From Allantophomopsis cytisporea (taxonomy: Eukaryota; Ascomycota; Leotiomycetes; Phacidiales; Phacidiaceae): a stretch of 64,000 nucleotides of DNA. Location of the stretch: contig CP103024.1 in assembly GCA_024752435.1 (NCBI GenBank), positions 124,001-188,000 on the forward strand, written 5' to 3'. A model generated the notes under the pieces. That model saw only the letters and a program-made list of their open reading frames with translations, was not told the DNA's origin and ran no database searches. A program made the position numbers and the translations under genes. Below are positions 42,233 to 52,860 of the stretch, in pieces. The number at the start of each line of letters is the position of its first letter. The stretch's first letter is position 1.

Positions 42233-44856
42233 CTCATGCCCGCGGATATCCAGGACAAGGGAAGAAGAACAAGTGCCTTCACGTTCCGCACTAATCGTGA
42301 TCTGTATATCAAACTGCCAGGAAAGGCCCGCGCCAATCGCGATCTGTCTACTGCTGGACATGGTCCGACGCCGCAATTCGGGAGAGAGACACAGTTAGCA
42401 TTGCATGCCACTGCAAGTGATAGGCAAAGCATTGGTGATATGTTGTAGTACTGACAGATACGTCCCGCGGACAAGCGGTATGTACATCCATCCTAAACCC
42501 TCAGCTCTACTTGATCAGATCCATCAAGCTTACCTTGATATGGGGATGGATATTGCGATCTTACAACAGGCTGTATTGGTCTTTTGATCCGTCGCTCACA
42601 TCAATCACCTAGAAGTGCCGGTGCAATGAAATTTTGCCCAGCGGCCCTCGGTCCCCGGTCGTTCCGACAACTTAGGAGGTGTAAAGTGGATATGCAAAGA
42701 CGATCACAACCCAAAAAATGCCTGGGGCACAAGGGGAAATCAACAGCTGTGGGCAAACCGTGCGCACTTTCGTACCTTTTCCACATTTCGTACCTCACGC
42801 GGAACCACGGGAGCCATGGGTATAGAACGATGGCCTGTACAAATCCCGTACAAGCCTGGCTGGTCCCTGGAAAACTTCCTGAGCAAGTTCTGGACATACA
42901 TGGTCAAGGCCTGTTGACAAGGGCTTTCTCTCCCAATTCTCCATTTGCTTCCAGTTTTGTTGGTACCGATTAATCTATTATTATGGAGCAAGTGCACCTG
43001 CTCATCACCCTGAGACGAACCTGACAGGAACGTGACATGAGTCCAACAACAAGAACCTGTCAGCTGTAACAGTTACATACCTTGAGCTATTCAGAATGCC
43101 CAGAACTATCCAGGCCAGCCTGTGTGAATATGCAATCCCGCCTATTGATTCCATGTTCGCGATATCGCCCGGTGATACACTAAACTGAGCGTTGAAGGGG
43201 CGTTGGATGAATATGCCCACTCAAGTGTAATCATCCTGCGCTTCTTTTTATTACTGCACAGGATGGAGATTTCCCGAGCTGCCGAGTAGTGCTATGTTCA
43301 CAGTAAATATACCGGGTCTTCGTGGCCCCATCATGCGATTCCGAGAGAGTAGGAGACCCAAGGAACATGAGACATTTCAAAAGGTCGAAGGTCAACCAAC
43401 GTTCAAAGAGAGGGAAGAGGAGCATGCGCATTTCGAATCCACCCCTGCAAAGCTCTTTTTGTTTTTTTTTGTTTTTTTGTTTTGCTTTTGCTTTTTTCGG
43501 AGCAGGAATACGGTACTCATACCTTGATGATATGATAAGATCCCACAATGAATAGTCTTGGTATTCTAGTTCCGCGGCTCTCAGGAACTATGGCCTCTCT
43601 ATTGGATACTCGCAACTCCATGTTATGGCTTTTATAACTGAGGTGAATCGCGCAATAATCGAACAACGTGAGACCCTTAATCATTGCATGACTCTCACAC
43701 CTTCGTCTTTACTTTATACGGTACGTAATTTGTATTGTCAAGTAACATCATATTTCGCAGTGCAAGAGACTCTACCGTGTCCGATGCACTAATTTTGGCT
43801 CGGGGTTGTGGCACACACGTACCCCAATTACCCAAGAGAGAGAGTGGTGCTGCACAGAGCTAGTCCGTCAGTGCATCGAAACCTAGGCCCACATTTCAAG
43901 AGTCCAACCAAACACATCAATTCCCGGGCAGGAAATGTCTTCGTCACGGGCAACATCTAATAATGTCATATTTCAAATGTCGAGAATCTTTGGTGACTGT
44001 TTAGTTAGAACACAGTCCATGCCATCCTTAGCCACGAGGTCTAGAAGTTTGTTGATTCCACGAGTGCGGCAGCTATTGTGCCCATCCAGTAACCTCACTG
44101 TATAGTTCCCAAACGAAAGCCAGAATGGTATCAACGCCGTCATTAGTGATGCTGAGCGCTACTAATACTAAGAGATGGCACTATGCTGCTCTACTGCCCG
44201 GAGTCTGTGTTGGACAGAACTAGAAGATGGCTGAGGATGATCATAGTTCCTTGACAAGTTTCACACTATAGCAAGTAAGTAATGGTGGTAGTTTGATGGC
44301 CTGCTGAGTGATAAGATCTAAAATAGAGTAACCAGAATAAAGTGTCTATCCCCTCTTATGCCAGAGTAGAGTTATCCCGAGTAACTGTCCAGCCACCATT
44401 CTCCATTTTGCACTGGCCCGCGTTGGTCCGTTAAGATCTTGTTTGTACTGGCACGAACTCCAGGATTCTTGCTCATCTCTGGCTCATCTCCAGAATACTA
44501 ATAAGACCCTGTCGAAGTACCCTCTTGGAAGGAAAAAAAGAGAAAGGAATCGTCACTTTATCGTCTTCGAAGAGTGCAAGCATTGTGGCTTTCAGGGGGA
44601 TCTCATACCCTTCCAACTACCTTTGGGTTCGTTAGTCAATACGCAACCCTGGCATCTCCATCTCTCAAAACCTGACAACTCCCCACACTTTGGCGAATAT
44701 ATACTTTCCTTTCAGCAATACACACTTTTTTATAAACGCCTCATAGTTTGAAATTGGACAACTTCGGACCTCCTCACGCTCTTTCCTGATAATTCTCACT
44801 TATACAAATTCAACCCATAGAATATCAATCGCCTTTCGAAGGCGTCCTCTGCTGTC

Positions 44857-46163
44857 ATGGCCAAGGTCAACCGCGGCCCACAGGTAGCCGGTGTTGCCTA
44901 CTTCTTTCTCAGCATCACCACGGTCATTATCTTTGCGAGAGTTTATACTCGTGCCATCTTGATGAAGAGTTTTGGATACGATGACTACTTCGCTGTCTTC
45001 GCTCAGGTATTTTGACACTCCAAAGCTGTTGAAAAATATGGCGTGACTAACATATACCTCAGGCTCTCTTCCTTGCCTATGGTATCTGCTCTATCACTGG
45101 TGTTCACTATGGAACTGGTCAGCATACAACAACTATTGATCCATACAATCTCCCGATCGCCCTGAAGGTCAGTTTTCCTTGAACGTATAGGAAAGTCACT
45201 TACTAATGTCCCTGAAGTTCTGGTGGTTCTGTGAGCCTTTCTTTGTTCTCGCCAACATGGCTCTCAAGATGAGCATTGCCCTCTTTTTACTTCGACTTTG
45301 TGTTACCCGAGCTCAAAGATGGTTCATCTACGGTATCACCGCCCTTGCAGAGATCTACGGATTCGCTTTCTTCCTTCTCTTCGTCCTGCAATGCCAACCG
45401 ACTTCTTATTTCTGGAACCGTCAGTCACCCAACCCTCCTGCTAAGGGCAAGTGCATCGATGCCGTTATTACTGCCAACGCCTTTTATGCCTATTCCGCCA
45501 TTGCTTGCTTGACTGATTGGTCTTTGGCCATCTTGCCCATGTTCTTGGTATGGAATCTTCAGATGAAAAAGAAGACCAAGATCACGGTTGCTGGAGTCTT
45601 GGCTGTTGGTGTATTGTAAGTTGAACCTCCGAAACCCGAAAAGGGGTAGACTACTAACGACATTGAATAGTGCTTCAACAGCTACAATTGTCCGCATTCC
45701 ATACCTCCACACCATGACTGATGTTGCAGACTTCCTCTTCGCTACTTCCGATGTTGCTATCTGGTCATCCTGTGAAACTGGTATTGGAATTATGGCCTCA
45801 TCCCTCGCTACTCTCCGACCCCTATTCCGTGCTCTTGCTCCAAAATTCTTCGAAAGCGAAGGCAGCTCCAACAAGGGTACTACCAGACCATGGACTCAGA
45901 CTGGAAGCAAGGCTGGCTACCTCAAGAGCACGACTGACGGCGGTGTCAACAACAACATCATGCTGCGAGGTGATCTTCAGAGCCAAAATGGTGTAACGAC
46001 ATTCGTCAATGGTGGCAAGGGCTCGGAAAGCACCAAGGGATTGAAGCTGGACGAGATGGAAATCATGAACGACAGCAGCTCTGAAGAGTTCGTACGCCCT
46101 GATAATGCATGGGCCACCAACGGCATTCGGAAAACTGTGGTCCACACCCAGGAGACGGCTTAG
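44857..46163 (+). CDS. PTH11-like rhodopsin-domain integral membrane protein (381 aa, 3 introns)
   Basis: Exons 44857..45006, 45063..45167, 45218..45615 and 45671..46163, all in frame. It has seven hydrophobic segments of the fungal rhodopsin (SAT4-like, DUF3433-type) domain. Landmarks are ITTVIIFARVYTRAIL, SFGYDDYFAVFAQ, FCEPFFVLANMALKMSIALFLLRLC, ALAEIYGFAFFLLFVLQC, CLTDWSLAILPMFLVWNLQM and SDVAIWSSCETGIGIMASSLATLRPLFR. The C-terminal tail of about 100 residues is cytosolic and Ser/Thr-rich. There is no N-terminal CFEM domain. PTH11 relatives are non-canonical GPCR-like proteins, some needed for surface sensing, and many are uncharacterised. The four-exon layout is typical. Confidence 0.9.
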
Positions 46164-47680
46164 AAAACACAAAAACACTTACTATCATTATTAGAAGCGC
46201 ATAGCATTCATACACAGATTCACAGATGTTCATCACATACCCCTACTATTAGGCTTTTCTTTCAATACAATCTAATTACTACATACAACTGTAACGGTTC
46301 TCGCATTGCATATATGACAAATGTGCAAGATTCTATGATGCGATTGAAGGTCACGCAGGAGTATTCCGCGCAACCAGCTTCCACCACTTTGTCATCAGAG
46401 GTTATCATGATGAGCTAACTACTGTGGACTCTCTACTTACAAGCTCTGAACATCTTCGTAGGCAGTTCTAGCCAGAACCTCCACCACACGCCGCACTTTA
46501 CTAACCAAGTGCAACCACCACACAAATGTCGGAGCTTTCGGCAGCCTCCGCTCGTTCGTCATCTGGATCGTATGGAGGTCGGGGGGCCGGATTATGGATA
46601 CTCCAGCAATGTCCGCATTCCAATAGTCAAGACTAAACACTCGCTTATTGGTTGAAAATGGGAGACGATTCCTGAGATTCGAGCTGCAAAGGCGTCGTGC
46701 TAGAACTGTGGCTGTTGTGCGCGCCGGCGCAGCACCACCGAACACTCTGTGCTCATGTAGTAGTCCAAGTGTTCTAGCCGCTATCCAAAAGATTCAATCA
46801 CTACTGTGAGTACTAATTTATGATGCCATTGGCTTCAAACCGTACCGTATGCGAGTCCGAAGGCGCCTCACGTGGACCTCTATGCGCTCTTTGAGCACTG
46901 ATTATTGCGACACTTGTTCTGCCCAATTTCAGATGAGGCTGATTTGGTATCTTAGACGCTGCCGCTGCGCGTGCGGCACGGACGGAAGCGCAGTACGTAT
47001 ACAACCAGTTGATGGTTAGACATTTCATTGTGGACTCCTGTTGTAGGAGGATTTGCAAGTATAGCCGTCCCCAACTATTTGGCTTGCTCAGCGATTGAGG
47101 ATTTAGGTTGCTAACGCCGCTTACTAACTTTGCTGATAAAAAGCTCCCGATCCAATTCGATATTTTTGATATTAGCTGGATACAGATTGTTACTAGTTTT
47201 GAAGCACACGCTCATATAGGAGATGCATCTTTCGATTTTCAGACGCCAAAAAGCCACTTCGAGGATCGCAAGCCAGCGTGCAAGTCTACACGATATATGA
47301 GAGTAAATTTGTTCTTTACGCCATCGCCCATCTCCGAAAGCCACTTTGAGGGATCACAAGTCAGCATGCAAGTCTACACGATATATAAGAGTTAATTTGT
47401 TCTTCACGCCGTCACCTGTATCTGAAAGTCACCTTGGGGGTTGTGAGCTAAGGCGAAAGTACGCGCGGTACATAAATGGTAATAACCCATCCGGACCGAA
47501 GGTTACGTCAAGAATTGCAGGCAAGTGTCTGCGGCGCTACATAGGATGTTCATTTATATTATGCTTCTAGACTTATCATACACTCGTCCATTCGTCTCCC
47601 TATCTCTCCGTGCGGTAGTTGTAAAACATCCACGCCGTCCTTCCCCATTCCTTCCCATTCCTTCCGGAACTGAGCCGAAC
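46164..47680. other. intergenic; holds an 87-bp tandem repeat
   Basis: Convergent 3' ends of the PTH11-like and SAM50 genes. Apart from the tandem repeat at 47253-47490, only short frames occur. No gene is supported. Confidence 0.5.
47253..47490 (+). repeat. 87-bp tandem repeat, about 2.7 copies
   Basis: Units start at 47253, 47340 and about 47428. Units 1 and 2 share long identical blocks (for example GCAAGTCTACACGATATAT and TTTGTTCTT) and differ mostly by transitions plus one inserted G. The third unit is more decayed. One plus-strand frame is open across unit 1 (..RYMRVNLFFTPSP..) and a similar one across unit 2 (..RYIRVNLFFTPSP..), so a decayed coding origin is possible. Confidence 0.75.
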
Positions 47681-49382
47681 TCACAGGAAGTTAATCCCCA
47701 CACCGAACTGCAGACCCTTCCTCCCTTCCTCTCCCCTCCTGAGCACAAGCGGCAAGCTAAAGTTAAGTTCGAATCGGGCAACTGGGTGCGCATAGACTAA
47801 CCCAAAGCCAGCCGCGATACTTGGCAGACCATTTGCCAATTCTGCCACAGTGCCATAAACACTCTTGCTCACTTGGCTGCTCCCCATACCTCCCTGATCA
47901 CCTCCATCTTTCAATGCAAGCAACCTTCCACCATTCGCAAAAATCTGGAAACGCAGAGGAGAGTCCTTGCCAACTCTTGGTACAGGAAGGAGAAGATTCA
48001 GACTTCCAGCACAATAGATATCGCCACCGATAGCATCTGGACCATCCCGAGGACCAAGACCAGAGATGCGGAAACCACGAACATCGGTAGGGCCACCGAG
48101 CTGGAAACGATCATTCAATCGCGTAGGTTGCGACTTCGAGCCCATTCCAAGTGTAAGAGGGTAAATCATACCTCCTCTCAATCCTGCTGAAACAGTCACA
48201 CCTGACTCTCCTTGAATCCCAGGTACTGGGATTGAAACGGCACCAGACGTCTCCATTTCGGATTTCCAGAATGCCACATCACCCTGCAGAGGTCCCCAAC
48301 CTGCAATTTCGCTGACTGTCTTCATGAAATATCCGGAAGAAGGAAGCAATGGGTTGTCCCGGACATCCTTAAGCCATGTGTGCGTTACACTACTTTTAAC
48401 ACTGTCTCCTGCGTCGTTACGCACACTTGGTGACGCATTGCTTGCTAGACCAGTGATCTGACGCCATACACCGGTATATCCAACTTGATGTGATGAGCCT
48501 CCAGGAAGTGCCCAGCTGTACTTGATTCCAGCGCCCTTCAGGACTTCTTCGTGACTGGCCCAAGACTTGGATGTAGAGCTTGATAACGCGTCGATTGAGA
48601 TTCGCTTGTCAGGGTCGCTCAAAATGGGAGTATCAAAAATTGCATGATAGGCTGAGCGTGTCCGCGTGCCCGTAGAAGCATTGAAATTTAAAGATTCTCC
48701 TCCACCAAAGATGTTGCGCCATAACAGGTTACCATATGCTGAACCTTCTGCGTTTCCCAGATCTGTACCAGTCTTCAGAAGAAGGCGAGACTTCTCACGA
48801 ACCGAGAGGTAAATAGCAATATCAGATGGGCTGCTCGAAGGATCGGAGGGATCAGGCTTGTCAACAAACATCGAGAGTGGTTCGTGGTAGATATCTACAT
48901 TTGTTAGTGACTTAATCATTGTAAAGTACTCTCAATGCATACCAAACTTTCGCAATTTGTTTGCCTCTGCAGAAACTGCGCGGAGAGCTTCATGTAGTGT
49001 CCATTGCTTGTCGTTTTCACCCAGTAAAGGTCCAAAAAGTCTGTCAAGGAAGCCCTTTCTGGTGTTCGTAGCTCCGATGATCTTGATTGAGCCAATTGTG
49101 ACAGGCAGTGTTGAATTGGAGCCAATCTGAAACTGTAATCAGCGACTGATCACGACGAACAAAAAGACTGTATTCGTCATACCAGTTCTGCGAGTCGTTG
49201 TTGAGCTCTGAGTTGGTCTGCGCGAAGACGCTCGAGCAACACTCTCTCGCGTTCCTCGATGGACTGCGGATCCATCTTTCGCTGCAGGCTCTCGAAGATC
49301 TAGTGTTTGTCAATTAGTGGTAAATTCATGTTGTTGTGCAGCGATAACATACATCATCTCCATCCTCCAAAGCAGATGCCAT
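47681..49382 (-). CDS. SAM50: SAM50, mitochondrial outer-membrane beta-barrel assembly protein (516 aa, 3 introns)
   Basis: Exons complement(47681..48894, 48943..49132, 49183..49299, 49353..49382). The start is a 30-nt mini-exon (MASALEDGDD). The third exon could instead begin six bases later, removing two residues. The N-terminal POTRA-like part (LPVTIGSIKIIGATNTRKGFLDRLFGPLL...EALRAVSAEANKLRKF) is followed by an Omp85-type barrel. The conserved LNDRFQLGGPTDVRGFRISGLGPRDG carries the RGF motif of the lid loop. The C-terminal strand GLQFGVGINFL is the usual fungal ending. Sam50 is the core of the SAM/TOB complex that inserts beta-barrel proteins into the mitochondrial outer membrane. Length matches the family. 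Confidence 0.93.
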
Positions 49383-50069
49383 GTCTGCTATGCTGTATTG
49401 AAGAAGGTGAATGGATGTTTTGGGCACTGTCGCATGACGAGATTCCTCAAGCTGCAGTTAATTCTGGTGTAGAGTACAAAGCACGCGTAGAGCGGAACTT
49501 CTCGGCGGATCGGTGCATCGGGTACGGGAGGAAGGTCAAGGCGTTATTAGGGAAACGGTTTAATTCTTAGGTAATCAGCAAGACTCGGAATATGATTGGA
49601 TAAGCTCAATTCGATTCACGTGCTGGAGTGGTCTTTTTTGGTTTCCGGACCGGACCATATTCGGGAACCGACCACGGTTGATATTACAGTAAGATGAATT
49701 ACCGGTTGACATTACCCGGCACTGCGCAGATAGGAACCAGTGGGTGAGGGTGACGTTGCGACGTCCCTCTTTCGCCGCCAGACTCCAGTCCACGAAGCAC
49801 CGTAAGTACCTTGACCACCTCGGATTTTGTCCATAGAGTTATATCGTCAGTCTTTTTGATATTAGCAGTGTTCACGACGTCTACCTGAACCAGCACACTA
49901 GACTGCATGCGACTTGCGGAAAGATAAGGCTCAGCTCACATCATCTCACTACCGCGATCCCTCACTCGTTTGTCCATCTCCACTGTTACATACAGCCGCA
50001 CCGTTTCATCTCCAACTCCTTCAACCTTCCTCAATATTCAACCTTGCGCATACACCGACAGAACCAGAT
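49383..50069. promoter_or_regulatory. shared divergent promoter region of SAM50 and UBC6
   Basis: 687 bp between the two start codons, the only room for both promoters. No TATA-like element at a convincing distance and no known factor site is claimed. A pyrimidine-rich stretch with CTCATCTCACTACCG-type sequence near 49930-50030 precedes UBC6. Confidence 0.45.
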
Positions 50070-50985
50070 ATGGCAACAAAGGCTGCCACCAAGCGGGTAG
50101 GATACTTGCCATCTTTCTCAGAAGCCTTAGAAACACCTGCTAACATCTGCTTCAGCTCACCCGCGAATACAAGACAATTCAGGAAAACCCACCGCCTTAC
50201 ATCGTTGCCCACCCTTCCGAAAATAACATCCTTGAGTATGCTCTCATATCTATATGCTGCCACTTTGGTGGATTGTACGAGACTAATATGAAGGCAGATG
50301 GCACTACATAATCACTGGCCCTGAGAAGACCCCATATCACAATGGCCAATACTGGGGAACCCTTATCTTCCCACCCGACTACCCATTCGCTCCGCCGGCT
50401 ATTCGAATGCACACTCCATCTGGCCGATTCCAGCCCTCTACAAGGCTCTGCCTCTCCATTTCCGATTTTCACCCAAAATCCTTCAACCCTGCATGGGAAG
50501 TTAGCACCATTCTGATCGGTCTCCTCTCGTTCATGACCTCTGAGGATAGCACAACAGGAAGCGTGGGGGCTACAGATGCTGAGCGAAAGTGGTTTGCTGC
50601 AAGGTCACGATGGTGGAACAGTACAGGAAACGGTACCATCAGCAATGCAGCTTTGAAGGGCAATATCAAGGCTGGAGACGGCGGCAAGAAGTTTCAACAA
50701 GAATGGCCAGAACTGCACGTACAGAACATGGCCTGGTTGAAGGAGCATGACATCGATCTTGTTACGGGAAACCAAAAGAATCAGCCGGCCGTTGCTGCAT
50801 GTGGCCCTACTGCGGCTCTGAGAAGACCTAGTGGTAGTGCTGGACCCATAGGAGCCGTTGTTGAGGGCGGTCAGGTCGCCAGAGATGCCGGTCAGAGTTG
50901 GCTGAGGCAGAACAAACTGATTATTGCTGGCGCGTTAATTTTTACCTATGTACTGCTTGCAAGGATTTTGAGTGATAGCACCTGA
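50070..50985 (+). CDS. UBC6: UBC6, ER-anchored ubiquitin-conjugating enzyme E2 (264 aa, 2 introns)
   Basis: Exons 50070..50096, 50156..50235 and 50298..50985. The first is a 27-nt exon (MATKAATKR) joined to LTREYKTIQENPPPYIVAHP. The UBC fold runs to about residue 160, with ILEWHYIITGP, YPFAPPAIRMHTPSGRF and the catalytic Cys87 in TRLCLSISDFHP, the same position as in yeast Ubc6. A linker of about 70 residues leads to a C-terminal tail anchor (LIIAGALIFTYVLLARIL, about 240-258). Ubc6 works with Doa10 in ER-associated degradation and is itself a substrate. Lumenal residues after the anchor are few (SDST), as in the family. Confidence 0.94.
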
Positions 50986-51352
50986 GTTAAGTAAATATGG
51001 GTATGTCATGAGGCATGGCTTGGGATCTATGGTTGGCGTTGGAAGGGCGTTTTCAGAGTGGAACACAACAACTGGTGCCGTGTTTAGAGTTCCACTGTAA
51101 ATATTGCTACAATAATTAGATTTTCTTCCTATGATCTCTTTGCCTTCATGTATGACTGACTTTATGTTGTCATGGTAGTCTGTACTGCACGATAAGCCGA
51201 TAAGAACCCCCACCTCTCCTCCTTCACATCACTTCAACTTATTGCTTAACCACGCATGACTTGCCTGCCTCCTCTATAAACAATACAATCACAACACATC
51301 TGTCACAACAACATACATTCCTCACCCGGAGAATAAACATCCCGTCTTTACA
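50986..51352. other. intergenic, nothing specific seen
   Basis: The UBC6 3' region and HRI1 promoter share 367 bp. No repeat or RNA is recognised. Confidence 0.5.
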
Positions 51353-52303
51353 ATGTCAGGAGTTCCATTCATCTCAATCAGAAAGCACATTCGCTGGGCT
51401 GTACGTCCCTTACCTCGCACATTCTCGCCCTCAGCAGCTGACAACCGAACGTAAAGGACGAAGAAGCCAAAGAAGACACCAGGTATGTGAACTCTAACCA
51501 GTCCACACAGCTTAATCCCCCCCACCTCCCAAGTCCCCACACAGAACTGCCCATCAGACACTCAAAATCATTGGAGTCGCACATCCAGACATCCAGGTTC
51601 GGTCGGCGGCTGACAACGCAGCACCCTCGTACTCACGTCGGCCACGGGGAAATTCGTAGACCTGCGCGTCTACAAGCCCACCTCGGCGTCGCAGCCGGAA
51701 TTGCCGAGTGAGGAGGCGCTGGATAGGCTTGAATGGGGCTTTGCGGGGCAGGCGAGGAATACGCCTGCTGATGGGCAGAGGCCGGCCCATACGGTGTGGA
51801 CGCATTGGGTTGATTCGAAGACGGTGGATGAGGTTGGGGATGAGGGTGATATGTGGCCGTTGGAGGATGGCGATGTGCTTGAGAAGGGGGCTATGCCTAG
51901 GCCTGGCACGGGAGAGGTTACGGAGTATGAGGAGTTGTGGAGAGATTTGGAGGTGGGGAATGTGGAGAGGAGGTCTGTTGTTTGGGTGCTTGAGGGGAGG
52001 AGGGGGATGGTTGTTCGTATTGGTGAGTGGATGGAGGGGATTGTGAGGGATGATGATGGCGTTACCGTGGAGAGATACAAGTTGGAGGTGAGTTCAAATT
52101 ATTGTTTTTGTCGTGGTTGTGTGTGGAGGAGATAAGTATCGTGTGTTGATTTGATGGTGTAGGGTGAGACTTGGGAGAGGATCATGAGAATGGGCAAGGG
52201 AAACCTACCCTGTCTTCAGCTCTGCGGAAGCAACATTGCCGTAGATGTCGCTACCAACATTGATGGTTTGATCTGGACATGTGTGGAGGACTTCAAGTGG
52301 TAA
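51353..52303 (+). CDS. HRI1: HRI1-like protein (226 aa, 3 introns)
   Basis: Exons 51353..51400, 51457..51482, 51622..52087 and 52163..52303. The short second exon (26 nt) is deduced from frame and from the expected sequence SIRKHIRW-ADEEAKEDTSTLVLTSATGKFVDLRVYKP. The HRI1 pattern follows: LEWGFAGQARN, HTVWTHWVDSKT, MWPLEDGDVLEKG, EYEELWRDLE, VVWVLEG..GMVVRIGEWMEGI, and the end GLIWTCVEDFKW. Yeast Hri1 is a two-barrel lipocalin-like protein that interacts with Hrr25 and Sec72; its role is poorly known. The 139-bp second intron is unusually long for this window, so exon 2/3 boundaries carry some doubt. Confidence 0.82.
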
Positions 52304-52860
52304 CAAAGTCACATGGTAGTTCGAAATAGAATGCATTAGAATCCTGCGCGGCTCAGCAGAAATGAAGTCTGGAGAAGTATGGAGAATTAATTTGACACAT
52401 TCCTCGCATCCCACGTATTTCCGTGTGGAGTTGTTAGCTGACGGATTAAGCTGAGCTCTTGGGTTGTACTTGGCTGACCAAATGTTTACTGCATAATGTA
52501 CGACTTGTGACTTAAGCGTCGATAAATACCTTTAAGCACTCGTATATTGAAAGCGGCTGAATATCTGCAGATTGTAATCAGAATCGTTAAGATGATTAGT
52601 GGCATTCTACCAGTTGCTCAGGTCGATGAACAACACCGTAACAACCCACCAGTTCTCAGCTCGAGCCGCCGTGTATGGAATAAACAAGACCCGACAAGCT
52701 CGGAATGTGCAATCTCGAAATCCAGCGTCGGGTCCACAACAAAGCTGCAGACGTGTCGCCCAATCTCTGCAGGGTTATATGTAGGAATCACTCCCTGCAT
52801 GCGCCGCTCACTCTCGCGCTCTCGTTCGGAGGTCTCAATATTGCCCCGTCACTTTCCAAG
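52304..52860. other. intergenic / possible 5' leader of the hydrolase-like gene
   Basis: The frame of the next gene stays open back to an ATG at 52705, which would add 52 residues. The added part has no conserved look, so I treat it as leader. Confidence 0.45.

Larger units (their letters stand above)
40438..44856. other. long gene-poor region around the 5S rRNA gene
   Basis: About 4.4 kb. Apart from the 5S gene I see a degenerate 12-bp tandem repeat (about 41944-41985), a (CT)n run (42214-42232) and T-rich tracts (43449-43497). Frames of up to about 130 codons exist (for example minus 40893-41252 and 42601-42897). They have no recognisable domain, no intron signals that extend them and no homologous partner here, so I do not call them genes. 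Confidence 0.5.

Noticed and set aside
42601..42897. Minus-strand 98-codon ATG frame (and an opposite 129-codon frame)
   Set aside because: The two overlap on opposite strands in locally GC-richer DNA; neither has recognisable motifs, and long frames there are expected by chance.
52705..52860. Upstream ATG extension of the hydrolase-like gene
   Set aside because: In frame, but the added 52 residues lack conservation-like features, while the ATG at 52861 gives a typical start (MPWLSRSSS).
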